This document shows positions 25,419 to 34,682 of a DNA stretch of 64,000 nucleotides, in pieces; within the stretch, counting starts at the first letter, position 1; each line of letters begins with the position of its first letter. The position numbers were made by a program, and so were the translations under genes. The stretch is from Sphingopyxis sp. LK2115. GTDB lineage: Bacteria; Pseudomonadota; Alphaproteobacteria; Sphingomonadales; Sphingomonadaceae. The stretch lies in NCBI RefSeq assembly GCF_014595975.1, contig NZ_JABWGQ010000017.1, positions 1 through 64,000 of the forward strand, in the 5' to 3' direction. Under the pieces are notes generated by a model. That model was given only the letters and a program-made list of their open reading frames with translations, did no database searches and was not told the origin of the DNA.

Positions 25419-26627
25419 TTGTCGTCGAAACCAACGGGCCTGCGCGATTTGCGCCAGCGCGTCTCTGCGCTGTTCCAGGACCATGAAATCTTCGTTCGCA
25501 CGCACGGCCACGTCCGCTTTCTGCGTGTCAGCGCCCTCTGGCAGAAACGCGTCGCGCTGATCGCCGGGCTGGTGCTGCTCGCCTGGGCGGGCGCAACGCT
25601 GGCCGTGCTCGTCAACCAGCTGCTCACCGCCGACGAACGCGCCGCGGTCGCAGCGCAAAAGGCCGCCGCCGCCGCGTCCGAAGCGCGCATCGCCAAATAT
25701 CGCGACCGCGTCGCCGAAACCGCCGCCGACCTTGAGGAGCGGCAGGCGCTGCTCGAAAGCGTCGCCGAAACCCACTTCGGCATTGATCCGGCGGACATGC
25801 CCGCCGCCGCCCGAAAGGCGGATGCGCCGGGAGCCGCGCCGGCCGAACCCGTCAAGACGAGCGCGATCGACCCCGATCTGCCTCCCGAAGCGCAAGTGCT
25901 GGCGCGCGTTGCGGCACGACAGGAAGCCTTTGCCGCGCGCTTGCTCGACGCCGTCAGGGGGCGCGTCGCCAAGGCCGAAACCGCCGTCGCTGCCCTGGGG
26001 CTCAACCCCGATGCGCTGGTGCGCAACGCCGCGGCGGGACGGGGCGGTCCCTTCATCCCCTTTCGCGGTCGCAAGGGTCAGGCGAAGGCGCTGGGGGCGA
26101 GCTTCGCCGCGCTCGATGGCGCGCTGTTCCGTATGGAAGTGCTCGAACGCACACTTGTCGCGGTGCCGTCGGGCAATCCCGCCAACGTGCTGATGATGTC
26201 GTCGGGCTTCGGCTATCGTCGCGACCCGTTTACCGGCGCGGGCGCGATGCACGCGGGCGTCGATTTCCGCGGCCCCATCGGCACGCCCATCCTCGCCGCC
26301 GCTCCCGGCCGCGTCAGCTTTGTCGGCGTCAAGTCGGGTTATGGCAACGTCGTCGAGGTCGATCATGGCCAGGGCATCATGACGCGCTATGCCCACCTGT
26401 CGGGATTCACGACCAGGGTAGGGACCAAGGTTGCCGCGGGGCAACAGATCGCCAAGATGGGCTCGACCGGCCGCTCGACCGGCAGCCACCTGCATTTCGA
26501 AGTCCGTTTGAACGGCGTCGCGGTCAACCCGCGCCGCTTCCTGGAGGCCAAAGCCGATGTTCTCGAAGTCAAAAACGACGCCCGACAGCGAGTCGGCTCC
26601 GTCGCTGCCGCCCATGGCGACCGCTAA
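25419..26627 (+). CDS. M23 peptidoglycan endopeptidase with membrane anchor and coiled coil
   Basis: A 402-residue protein. It has a cytoplasmic start, one membrane helix (about 46-68, RVALIAGLVLLAWAGATLAVL), a coiled-coil-like stretch rich in Ala/Glu and a C-terminal LytM/M23 domain. The zinc ligands appear in MHAGVDFRG and in HLHFEVRLNG; GYGNVVEVDHG and MTRYAHLSG are typical. The start is unclear; TTG at 25419 (reading SSKPTGLRDL) is favoured and 25302 is the outer limit. Its 3' end overlaps the bactofilin gene by 71 bases. Bactofilin and M23 peptidase pairs act together in alphaproteobacterial cell-shape control. Confidence 0.88.
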   Translation: MSSKPTGLRDLRQRVSALFQDHEIFVRTHGHVRFLRVSALWQKRVALIAGLVLLAWAGATLAVLVNQLLTADERAAVAAQKAAAAASEARIAKYRDRVAETAADLEERQALLESVAETHFGIDPADMPAAARKADAPGAAPAEPVKTSAIDPDLPPEAQVLARVAARQEAFAARLLDAVRGRVAKAETAVAALGLNPDALVRNAAAGRGGPFIPFRGRKGQAKALGASFAALDGALFRMEVLERTLVAVPSGNPANVLMMSSGFGYRRDPFTGAGAMHAGVDFRGPIGTPILAAAPGRVSFVGVKSGYGNVVEVDHGQGIMTRYAHLSGFTTRVGTKVAAGQQIAKMGSTGRSTGSHLHFEVRLNGVAVNPRRFLEAKADVLEVKNDARQRVGSVAAAHGDR

Positions 26628-27024
26628 GATGGCGACCGGCGCGCGCCATACCACCTTTTCGATCCTGGGTTCGGACGTCGTCGTCACCGGCAATGTGTCT
26701 GCCAGCGTCGACCTGCACGTCGACGGCAAGATCGAGGGCGACCTCAAATGCGCCAATCTGGTGCAGGGCGAGGCGAGCGAGATCAAGGGCGCGGTGACCG
26801 CCGAGACGGCAAAGATCGCGGGCCTGCTCGATGGGTCGATCGAGGCCAAGACGCTGATCGTTCACGCGACCGCGCGGATCACCGGCGACGTGACCTATGA
26901 AACGATCACCATTGAAAATGGCGGCAAGGTCGACGGCAAGCTGTCGCACCGCCGCCACGGCGCGATGGCGACCAAGGCGCCGCCGCCGCTCGAGGTTGTC
27001 GAAAACAAGAGCGCATCGCTCTAA
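26557..27024 (+). CDS. Bactofilin (polymer-forming cytoskeletal protein)
   Basis: A 155-residue bactofilin with the central right-handed beta-helix of about 100 residues (SILGSDVVVTGNVSASVDLHVDGKIEG onwards), flanked by disordered tails. Bactofilins assemble without nucleotide into filaments at the inner membrane and recruit cell-wall enzymes. The MFSKSK start is typical, and GGAGG lies nine bases upstream of ATG 26557, so the overlap with the upstream M23 gene is probably real and not a start error. The pair is likely translated together and works as one shape module. Confidence 0.94.
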   Translation: MFSKSKTTPDSESAPSLPPMATAKMATGARHTTFSILGSDVVVTGNVSASVDLHVDGKIEGDLKCANLVQGEASEIKGAVTAETAKIAGLLDGSIEAKTLIVHATARITGDVTYETITIENGGKVDGKLSHRRHGAMATKAPPPLEVVENKSASL

Positions 27025-27045
27025 AACAGTCCCGCGCGGCGCCCG

Positions 27046-28800
27046 CTATTTCAACAGGGCCGTTTCCCTGTCGGTCGCGCGCGGCGGTCCGTCGCGGTGC
27101 CGCTGGACGACAACCTTGTTCCGGCCACCGCGCTTCGCATCGTAGAGCGCTTCGTCGGCGATCCGATAAAGCTGCTTGAAGTCGCACGCCGGGCGCACCT
27201 CGGCGACGCCGATGCTGGCGGTCACCGGCCGGTCGCCGACGGTGGCGCGATGGTCGCAGTTGGCGAGGCCGCGCCGGACGCTTTCGGCAAAGCGGCCGAG
27301 GACGATGCCCTCCATGCCGATGGTCAGCAAGCCGAACTCCTCTCCGCCCAGCCGCGCGACCGTGCACATCGGCCCTTCCCAGCGTTCGATCCGCTGGCCG
27401 ATGGTGCACAGCACCGCGTCCCCCGCCTCGTGACCATGGATATCGTTGATCGACTTGAATCGGTCGATATCGACAAGGAGCAGCGCCGCAGGCAGATTAT
27501 CGAGGCGCGCGCGGTCAAGAAGCGGGGTCACGCTGTCGATGAAACCGCGACGGTTCGGCAGGCCAGTGAGCGGGTCGCGGCGCGCGAGCGCCTGCGCCCG
27601 CGCCTCGGCATCGCGGGCATGATCGCGCTCGATGCGAAGCTGCGCAAGACGGCGTGTGGCGGCAGCGGCGAGCCAGAGCGCCTGCCAGGTCGCGGCGACC
27701 AGCATGACCAGTTGCGATCCGCCGCCCCAGAAATCCCTGTCGACGTCGACGATGTGGACGAACGCCAGCACCGCCATGGGAAGCCCCCATGCCGCCAGAA
27801 AGTCGCGGGCCTCGACCGAGCCGCGACGCCATGCCAGCGCCAGATAGATCGCAACGAGGATCAGGTCGGCGAGGATCGCCAGCCCCAGTATGTCGGCAAA
27901 CAGGCCAAGATCGCCGCTGCGCATCAGGGCGAGCGGGATGCCCGCCATGCCGATGCCGACGCCAAGGGACAAGGCCGCAACCCGCAATCCCCGGACGGCC
28001 CGCCCGCGCTCGACCGCCGTGACCGCGCTCGCGGTCGCAACCGCGATCGCAAAGCAGGCGAGGAAGGTACAGCTTTGCGCCGTCGCCGTCCCGGCCATCG
28101 CCGGAACGATCGCCAGATGCGCCTGCGACCAGAGCGCGCCCCACATCAGCATCGCCGCCGACCACGCCGCCTGCCAGGCAAGATATTGGCGGCGCACCGC
28201 AACCGCGAGCGACAGGCTGTATATGCCGCTCACCAGCAGCAGCGTCAGTGCAGCGCCGATCGCCGCGGCCATGCCGGCCGCCTGCACCCCCGCCTCGTCC
28301 GCCGCGAGGATGCGCGCGCGGACGAGGCGATGCGCCGCAAGGCCGTCAAAGCGCATCGTCACGGCAGTCACCGCGACGCCGCGAATCGGCGCCTCGAACA
28401 AAATCTGGCCGCCCGCGCGCCAGTGCGACCCGAAATCGCCGCTGCGCACCCGCTGCCAGCGCGTCGCGCCGTCGGCATAAGAGAAGCCGACCGCCAGCCG
28501 GTCAAAGCGCGAATTGTGCAGCATCAGCGCCAGTCCGTCCTGAACCGGCCGCGCATCAAGCGTGGTGCGCAGCCACAGGCTGCGCCCCTGATAGTCTTGA
28601 GGCGCCCCGCGGCAGGCAAAGCGCAGGCGGTGCAGCGCATCGTCGCTGAGCGCCGTGTCGGTCACCGCGTGGCACAGATCGCGCTCGACGTCGAGCGCAC
28701 GAGCCTGCGCCGACGACATGGGCGCCGCGAGCAGCATGAGCCCAAGCCAGACCACGAGCCGGCCGCAGAGCGTCGCGAGAAGGGCGCGTCCCCCGATCAT
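27046..28800 (-). CDS. Membrane GGDEF protein with periplasmic sensor region
   Basis: A 584-residue protein. It has a signal-like N-terminus, a periplasmic region with a 7TMR-DISMED2-like look (SLWLRTTLDARPVQDGLALMLHNSRFDRLAVGF), seven or so membrane helices (about 185-385) and a C-terminal GGDEF domain. The domain has DPLTGLPNRRGFID, DIDRFKSINDIHGHEAGD and RLGGEEFGLL, so it is probably an active diguanylate cyclase. The start at 28800 gives a clean signal peptide; the frame extends to 28890. It converges on the bactofilin gene with only 21 bases between. Confidence 0.85.
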   Translation of the reverse strand: MIGGRALLATLCGRLVVWLGLMLLAAPMSSAQARALDVERDLCHAVTDTALSDDALHRLRFACRGAPQDYQGRSLWLRTTLDARPVQDGLALMLHNSRFDRLAVGFSYADGATRWQRVRSGDFGSHWRAGGQILFEAPIRGVAVTAVTMRFDGLAAHRLVRARILAADEAGVQAAGMAAAIGAALTLLLVSGIYSLSLAVAVRRQYLAWQAAWSAAMLMWGALWSQAHLAIVPAMAGTATAQSCTFLACFAIAVATASAVTAVERGRAVRGLRVAALSLGVGIGMAGIPLALMRSGDLGLFADILGLAILADLILVAIYLALAWRRGSVEARDFLAAWGLPMAVLAFVHIVDVDRDFWGGGSQLVMLVAATWQALWLAAAATRRLAQLRIERDHARDAEARAQALARRDPLTGLPNRRGFIDSVTPLLDRARLDNLPAALLLVDIDRFKSINDIHGHEAGDAVLCTIGQRIERWEGPMCTVARLGGEEFGLLTIGMEGIVLGRFAESVRRGLANCDHRATVGDRPVTASIGVAEVRPACDFKQLYRIADEALYDAKRGGRNKVVVQRHRDGPPRATDRETALLK

Positions 28801-28987
28801 CGCCGCGCTATCGCATAAAATCCTTGGAAAATCTTTACCATGGTGCCGCGAGTTTGACGCATCGCCGTGGTGGCGAACGTCCGATGACACTCGACGGGAT
28901 CGCCAAACCCAGCCGTTCGGGAAAAGAGCGAGGCCGCCAGCCCGGCGCCGCCGACCAGCGCGTCGCTCGCCCTTCCCAGGCGCTGCA

Positions 28988-29020
28988 CAAAAAAAGGGCC
29001 GCCCGGCGGGGCGGCCCTTT
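28988..29020 (-). terminator. Rho-independent terminator of the 100-residue protein gene
   Basis: On the minus strand GGGCCGCC and GGGCGGCCC form a GC-rich stem with a CCGCC-type loop, followed by seven T residues. Confidence 0.88.
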
Positions 29021-29041
29021 CCCTGATTGGTCGCGTACCGA

Positions 29042-29344
29042 TCAGCCCTGGCGTGTGCCGGTCATCGCCATGGACCCGAAGGCGCCGGCCTTGATCGTGC
29101 CGGTCAGCGTGTCGCCGTCGATCGTCGCCTCGCATTCGAGCGTCATCGGCATCGGCACTTTCATGTTCATGGTCCAGGTCAGCTTGTTGCCGTCGACCTT
29201 GCCATTTTCGACATCCAGCGACCCCATGGCGCCGGCATTCTGGCCGGTGAAGCTGTCGCCGTCGCTCTTGACGGTGAAGACCGATTTCTGGTCGCCCATC
29301 GGCGACTTGGTAACGCAATCATAGCTGCCATCGACTTGGGACAT
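29042..29344 (-). CDS. Small beta-rich hypothetical protein
   Basis: A 100-residue protein with no signal peptide, consisting of alternating strands (SYDCVTKSPMGDQKSVFTV, GDTLTGTIKAGAFGSMAMTG), probably one small antiparallel barrel. It has two Cys. Similar proteins of unknown role occur in many sphingomonads. AAGGAG precedes ATG 29344, and a strong terminator follows. It lies 26 bases after the M16 peptidase gene on the same strand, suggesting a two-gene transcript. Confidence 0.75.
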   Translation of the reverse strand: MSQVDGSYDCVTKSPMGDQKSVFTVKSDGDSFTGQNAGAMGSLDVENGKVDGNKLTWTMNMKVPMPMTLECEATIDGDTLTGTIKAGAFGSMAMTGTRQG

Positions 29345-29370
29345 TGCGGCTCTCCTTACTGAAACTGATG

Positions 29371-32250
29371 TTAGTTAGCGGGAGACACCGTTTCCACGGG
29401 CAGACCCAATCCGTCAAGCTGCGGTTTCACCACCGCGGCATCGCCGACGACGACATAGATCAGATCGTCGGTGCTGAGCGCCGCCCGCGCCGCGGCATCG
29501 ACCGCTTCGGGCGTCATCGCTTCATAGGTCGCGGGCAGCTTTTCGTAATAATCGTCGGGGCGATCGAATTTGGCGATCGCGCGCAGTCCGCCGAGCACGT
29601 CGTTCGACGTCTCGAAACTGCCGGGCAGTTCGCGGACGCTGCCGTTCACCGTGCGCTGCAACTCCTCCGCCGTGACGCCCTTGTCGCCCAGAAACGCCTT
29701 GAGGTCGCTTTGCAGCTCCCTGATCGAATCGCCGGTGCGGTCGGCTTGCACCGGCGCGGTGGCGATCCAGCTCACCCGATCCTTTTCCCCCGTCACCTGC
29801 GTGCGCACGCCATAGGACCACCCCTTCGTCTCGCGCAGGTTCATGTTGAAGCGCGACAGGAAATCGCCACCGAAAATATCATTGGCGGCGCGCAGCACTT
29901 CCAGTTCGTCGCCGCCTTTGACGTCGAGCACCTTGCCCGCGACGATCACCGATTGCGGCGCCTTGGGCCGGTCGACGAGCAGGATGCGCGGCTGCGGCGC
30001 GGGCACCGCAATCTCGAAATGTTTGCTCGGTTTCGGCGCCGCCGGCGCCTTCCAATCGCCGAATGCCCGGTCGAGCTGTTTCGTCACTTCGGCGAGCGTG
30101 GTATCGCCGACGACGAAGATGCGGGCGTTGTCGGGACGAATCCACGCCGAATGGAATGCCGCAAGCTGGTCGCGCGTCGCTTCGGCCACGGCCTTTTCCG
30201 TGCCCAGGCCCGACGGCGGGATGCCATAGGGATGGTCCGCACCATAAAGGGCGGGTTTCAGCACCCGCTGCGCAATCGCGCGCGGTTCGTTGAGTTCGGC
30301 CTTCAGCCGGTTGAGCTGCTGTGCACGCACGCGCTCCAGCTCCTTCGCGTCGAACGCCGGGTTGCGCACATAATCGGCGAGCAGCGCGAGCGACGCACTG
30401 AGATTCGGCTTGAGCGCGAACAGGCCGAGCACGGTTTCGTCGGCATCGGCATAGCCATAGGTTTGCGCGCCGAGCCGTTCCTTGGCTTCGGCAAAGGCGA
30501 TCGAATCGAGGCTCGTCGTGCCCTCGTCCATCAGGCTGAGCATCAGCGACTGGGTGCCGAGCGCGCTGCGCGGGTCAGCGGCATAGCCGGCGTCGAAGCT
30601 GACCTGGACATTGACGGTCGGCACCGCGCTGCGCCGCGCAAAGACGACCTCGATGCCATTTTTGAGCTTGGCGCGTTCGATATCGGGGAAGTCGAGCGCC
30701 TTCAGGCCCGAAACGTCCGGGAACTTCGAGCGGTCGGCAATCGAGCTTGCGCCGTCAAACCCGGTGTCGGGACCGACATCGCCCAGCGCGGGGTTCCAGT
30801 ATCGGTCGGGCTGGACCGCGACCGCATCCTTCGCCGCGACGACGGCGCCGCCGCGATTCTCGCCGCCCTCGGTGCGCTCGCCGGGCGTGTAGGTCAACGA
30901 AAAGGCCGGGCGCGACAGCCATTTGCGCGCGGCGTCGCGCACCTGTTCGGGTGTTGCCCTGGCGAGCCGGTCGAGCTCGACCTTGTAATAGGCGGGATCG
31001 TTCGAATAGAGCGCGCCTTCGGCGAGCGTCACCGCCTTGCCGCCGAAACCGCCAACCGATTCGAGCTGCGAGATCGCGCCGCCCAGATAGCTGGCCGTGG
31101 CGCGCTGCAATTCGTCGGCAGTCGGCCCGCTTGCCAGGAAAGCGGCGATTTCCTCGTCGAGCCTTTTTGCGACATGCGCCGGATCGACCCCCGGCTTGAC
31201 GTCGGCCTGGACCAGAATGATGCCCGCGTCCTCGAACGGCGAGGCGCCCGCCGAGACGCTGACCGCAATCGGGTCCTTGCGCACCAGCGCATTGTCGAGA
31301 CGCGACGACGACAACCCGCCGAGCACCGTCATCGCCATCTGGAGCGGCACCGCCTCGGCGTCGTTCAGCCCCGGCATCGTCCACATGCGATAGAGGCGCG
31401 TCGTCGGGATCATGTCCTTGACCTCTTTCGCGAGCGGCGCCGGAAGCGTCGGCACCGAGACCGCGGGGGCCTTGACGTCGGGACCGCGCGGAATGTCGCC
31501 GAACCATTTTCCGACCTTCGCTTTCGCGGTCGCCAGGTCGATGTCGCCTGCCAGCACCAGCACCGCGTTGTTCGGGCCATAATTGTCGGTGAACCATTTT
31601 TTCACATCATCGAGGCTCGCCGCATCGAGGTCGGCCATCGAGCCGATCGTGCTGTGGTGATAGGGGTGCCCCTTGGGAAAGAGATTCTCGAAAATCTCGT
31701 AGCGCAGCAGGCCATAGGGATTATTGTCGCCCTGTCTTTTCTCATTCTGGACGACGCCGCGCTGGTTATCGAGCTTTTCCTGCGTCACCGCGCCGAGCAG
31801 ATGCCCCATGCGGTCGCTTTCAAGGAAAAGCGCCAGGTCGAGCGCGCCGGTTGGCACCGTTTCGAAATAATTGGTGCGGTCGAGGAAGGTCGTGCCGTTG
31901 AAATCGGTCGCGCCGACCTGCCGCAGCGGTTCAAAGAAATCGTCGGGGGCATTTTCGGACCCGTTGAACATCAGATGTTCGAACAGGTGCGCAAAGCCCG
32001 TCTTGCCCTTGGGTTCGTGCTTCGATCCGACCCGATACCAGACCGACACCGCAACGACCGGCGCCTTGCGATCCTCGTGCACGATCACACGCAGCCCATT
32101 GTCGAGCGTGAACGCTTCATACGGGATGTCGACCGCCTTGACGAGATCGGCGGTCGGCGCCGGCGCGGCGGCCTTCGCCAACACAGGCGCGGCGGCGACG
32201 AGCGACGTCGACAAGGCCAAGGCGACAGCGAAACGGTGAAAACGGGCCAT
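29371..32250 (-). CDS. Periplasmic M16 zinc protease with two peptidase halves
   Basis: A 959-residue exported protease. A signal peptide (to about 27, PVLAKAA) precedes two M16 repeats of about 450 residues. The first carries the inverted zinc motif HLFEH (88-92) in GKTGFAHLFEHLMFNGSEN. The second half (from about 490) lacks HxxEH, as in typical M16 clam-shell enzymes where it only helps close the chamber. Such enzymes degrade short peptides. The start at 32250 has CAGGGGA upstream; a longer frame to 32349 was rejected. Confidence 0.93.
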   Translation of the reverse strand: MARFHRFAVALALSTSLVAAAPVLAKAAAPAPTADLVKAVDIPYEAFTLDNGLRVIVHEDRKAPVVAVSVWYRVGSKHEPKGKTGFAHLFEHLMFNGSENAPDDFFEPLRQVGATDFNGTTFLDRTNYFETVPTGALDLALFLESDRMGHLLGAVTQEKLDNQRGVVQNEKRQGDNNPYGLLRYEIFENLFPKGHPYHHSTIGSMADLDAASLDDVKKWFTDNYGPNNAVLVLAGDIDLATAKAKVGKWFGDIPRGPDVKAPAVSVPTLPAPLAKEVKDMIPTTRLYRMWTMPGLNDAEAVPLQMAMTVLGGLSSSRLDNALVRKDPIAVSVSAGASPFEDAGIILVQADVKPGVDPAHVAKRLDEEIAAFLASGPTADELQRATASYLGGAISQLESVGGFGGKAVTLAEGALYSNDPAYYKVELDRLARATPEQVRDAARKWLSRPAFSLTYTPGERTEGGENRGGAVVAAKDAVAVQPDRYWNPALGDVGPDTGFDGASSIADRSKFPDVSGLKALDFPDIERAKLKNGIEVVFARRSAVPTVNVQVSFDAGYAADPRSALGTQSLMLSLMDEGTTSLDSIAFAEAKERLGAQTYGYADADETVLGLFALKPNLSASLALLADYVRNPAFDAKELERVRAQQLNRLKAELNEPRAIAQRVLKPALYGADHPYGIPPSGLGTEKAVAEATRDQLAAFHSAWIRPDNARIFVVGDTTLAEVTKQLDRAFGDWKAPAAPKPSKHFEIAVPAPQPRILLVDRPKAPQSVIVAGKVLDVKGGDELEVLRAANDIFGGDFLSRFNMNLRETKGWSYGVRTQVTGEKDRVSWIATAPVQADRTGDSIRELQSDLKAFLGDKGVTAEELQRTVNGSVRELPGSFETSNDVLGGLRAIAKFDRPDDYYEKLPATYEAMTPEAVDAAARAALSTDDLIYVVVGDAAVVKPQLDGLGLPVETVSPAN

Positions 32251-32345
32251 GAAAATCCCCTGGGTCAAGGCGCAGGCGGGCGCCTGCTCGAAACGGGGTG
32301 CCGGACGGCACTGTATCAATGGTCTAGGACAGCGCCGCGCGGCTT

Positions 32346-34535
32346 TCAAGGGCGATAGAATCGCGCCCCACTGGCCCTCAGCGCCGCCGGGTCGAAGTGC
32401 ACGGGCTTCAGCCGGTGGCGCACGAACAGCGGCGCCTGGTCGTTGTAATGCGGGCTGTCGGGTCGCGTCGTCGCCGCCCCGAAGGGCTGGATCGACTCGG
32501 AACGCACGCGGCCGTCACGGTCCCACGTCACGAACAGGATGAAGCTGTCGCCGTGGCGCACTTTGAGCCGCCCGTCGGGCTCCTCGTCCCACAGGGTCGA
32601 TGCGCGCACCGTGTCGTTGCCGCCGTCGAGCGGCAGGTCGACGCGGTTCGCCCCCTCGCCGTGGCGGAGGCGGAGCACGGTGCCCAGCCTTGGGTCGAGC
32701 CCGCCGAAATGGTCCTGTAGATGCGCGACGGTTTCGCTCAGCACCTGGCGCGGGTCGGGCGGTTCACGGCGTTGATAATGACGGCCGTTCGCCGGGCGCA
32801 GCACCATCAACGCGAGCGCGTCGCCCTTGCCTTTTCCGTCGAGATTCCAGTCCCATTGGCGCAGCAGCGCCTGCGCCCGCGCGAGCGCGGGATCGCCCGT
32901 GGTATCGAGCGCGAGCAGCCGGTCCATCCACGCCTTGGCATAGCCCGTTCGCGCATAGGCGGTGTCATATTTGATCGCCTTCAGCCGCGCTTCGTCGATC
33001 CGGCCGGGCGCCTCGAACAACTCGATCAGCCGCACCGCGCGGTTGGTCATGTCGTCCTCGATCCCCAGCAGCGGCGAAAAAGCCGCGGCATCAAGCTCGT
33101 CGCCCGGTCCCGCCGCGACCCACGGCGTGTTGTTCGCGTTGATCACATAGCCCGAACGCGGATTGACAAGCGCGGGCACACGGTCGAACGGCAAGGTCTT
33201 GCTCCACAGCGCCGCCGACGTGTCGCCCGGCAGCACGCCGCGCCAGTCGAACCCCGCGGGCCGGTCGGGGAACATTGCATTATAGAAAAGGCCGATATTC
33301 CCCTTGGCATCGGCATAAATGAAATTGGTCGCGGGAACGCCCTGCCCCGCCATCGCCGCGCGCCATTCGGCAAAGGATTCCGCCTTGTTCAGCCGGTAAT
33401 ATTGGGTGACCATCGCCGCCTGGTCCTGCCCCGCATAGCGGATCGCAAAGGCGCCCTTGTCATTCAGGACAACCGGCCCGTGCACCGACCGATAGATGGT
33501 GCGCGGCACGGGCAGGACAAAGGGGCCGACCTTGATCTTCAGCCAGATGCGCTTTTCCTCGAGCGCGCGCCATTGGCCGTCGAAGCGGTATTGGTCGCCA
33601 TTTTCGTCGAGCACGAGCTTGTAGACGTCGATCAGGTCGGGCCGGTTCACCGTGTTGGTCCAGCCCAGATGCTTATTGTGGCCGAGGAAGGGATAGGGCG
33701 AGCCGGGAAAGGTCGCCCCGGCGAAATCCCAGCCTTCGCCCGAATGAACGACCAGCTCGTACCAGGCAACGCCGCCGGTCCACGGCTGGTGCGAATTGGA
33801 GACGAGCCGCGTCGCGCCGTCGGCCGAGCGCGCAGGCGCGACCGCCATGCCGTTCGATCCATTGTCCGCCGGGTCGCGGCCGACCGGCGTCAAACGATCG
33901 GTCGGGTCGCGGCCGACGGGCGTCAGCTCGCGCGGGACGAGCTTGCCGGTGGCGTCGAGCGCAGGACCGCCTTCGCGGCCGATCGGCTTGCCTTCGACGA
34001 GCGACCCCAGCACCGAATCGAGCCCGAAGAAAAAGGGCGAGCGAAGGACGAAACCCGCGACGACATCTTCGCCCGTCACCGGGAACAGCCCCGACAAGCG
34101 CAGCTCGTCGGGGTGCTTGTCGGCATAATGGTTGAGCCCCGCGGCATAGGCGGTGAACAGCGCGCGCACGTCGGCGGGCAGGCGCGGCCAGTCGCGCTTT
34201 GCCGTTGCGCGCACGTCGAGCAGCGCCGCGGCATAATCGACCTTAGCGCCTTCCTGCCCCAGCATCGCCCCGGCGCGCCCGCGCGTCATCGCCAGCACTT
34301 CCTGCAAGGTTGAAAAATCATCCTCGGCGTGGGCATAAGCCACGCCATAGGCGACGTCGGCGTCGGTCTTGCCAAAGATGTGCGGAACGCCGAACTCGTC
34401 GCGCGCGATGCTGACGTCGGTCGGCTTGAAGGCGGGCGCCGCGGGCGCTTCTGCCGTCAACGGTTCCCAGATGGCCAGCGAGGCGGCGATCAACGCCAAC
34501 AGCAACAGAAATCCCAGAAAAATCCGGCGCAACAT
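32346..34535 (-). CDS. Penicillin-acylase-family Ntn hydrolase
   Basis: A 729-residue exported protein with a signal or anchor helix (2-22). It is made as a precursor and cut to expose Ser227 (SNGMAVAPARSADGATRLVSNSHQPW). The downstream part includes FPGSPYPFLGHNKHLGWTNT, a family hallmark. Relatives cleave penicillins, acyl-homoserine lactones or other N-acyl amides; which one is not evident. A duplicated LTPVGRDP lies shortly before Ser227, in the expected spacer peptide. The start at 34535 has AGAGGA seven bases before ATG; extensions to 34580 and 34679 were rejected. It diverges from the M17 aminopeptidase gene. Confidence 0.92.
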   Translation of the reverse strand: MLRRIFLGFLLLLALIAASLAIWEPLTAEAPAAPAFKPTDVSIARDEFGVPHIFGKTDADVAYGVAYAHAEDDFSTLQEVLAMTRGRAGAMLGQEGAKVDYAAALLDVRATAKRDWPRLPADVRALFTAYAAGLNHYADKHPDELRLSGLFPVTGEDVVAGFVLRSPFFFGLDSVLGSLVEGKPIGREGGPALDATGKLVPRELTPVGRDPTDRLTPVGRDPADNGSNGMAVAPARSADGATRLVSNSHQPWTGGVAWYELVVHSGEGWDFAGATFPGSPYPFLGHNKHLGWTNTVNRPDLIDVYKLVLDENGDQYRFDGQWRALEEKRIWLKIKVGPFVLPVPRTIYRSVHGPVVLNDKGAFAIRYAGQDQAAMVTQYYRLNKAESFAEWRAAMAGQGVPATNFIYADAKGNIGLFYNAMFPDRPAGFDWRGVLPGDTSAALWSKTLPFDRVPALVNPRSGYVINANNTPWVAAGPGDELDAAAFSPLLGIEDDMTNRAVRLIELFEAPGRIDEARLKAIKYDTAYARTGYAKAWMDRLLALDTTGDPALARAQALLRQWDWNLDGKGKGDALALMVLRPANGRHYQRREPPDPRQVLSETVAHLQDHFGGLDPRLGTVLRLRHGEGANRVDLPLDGGNDTVRASTLWDEEPDGRLKVRHGDSFILFVTWDRDGRVRSESIQPFGAATTRPDSPHYNDQAPLFVRHRLKPVHFDPAALRASGARFYRP
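33870..33926 (-). repeat. 33-nt in-frame direct repeat in the acylase gene
   Basis: A block containing CGGGTCGCGGCCGAC recurs with a 33-base period (first copy from 33870, second from 33903). It encodes LTPVGRDP twice, 11 residues apart. The two copies differ at a couple of bases, so the duplication looks recent. Confidence 0.75.
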
Positions 34536-34682
34536 CGCTGGTCCTCTTCGCTTCGGCTCCCGCGCATCTGTGGCGACCATGTCGTTGGATGGCAAGCCGC
34601 TGTCGTTCGTCGAGCCGCATTTGCCGACGCGCGGGACGCGATTATTCAGGAGACAGGTCATAAAATCGGGGAAAATCACACC

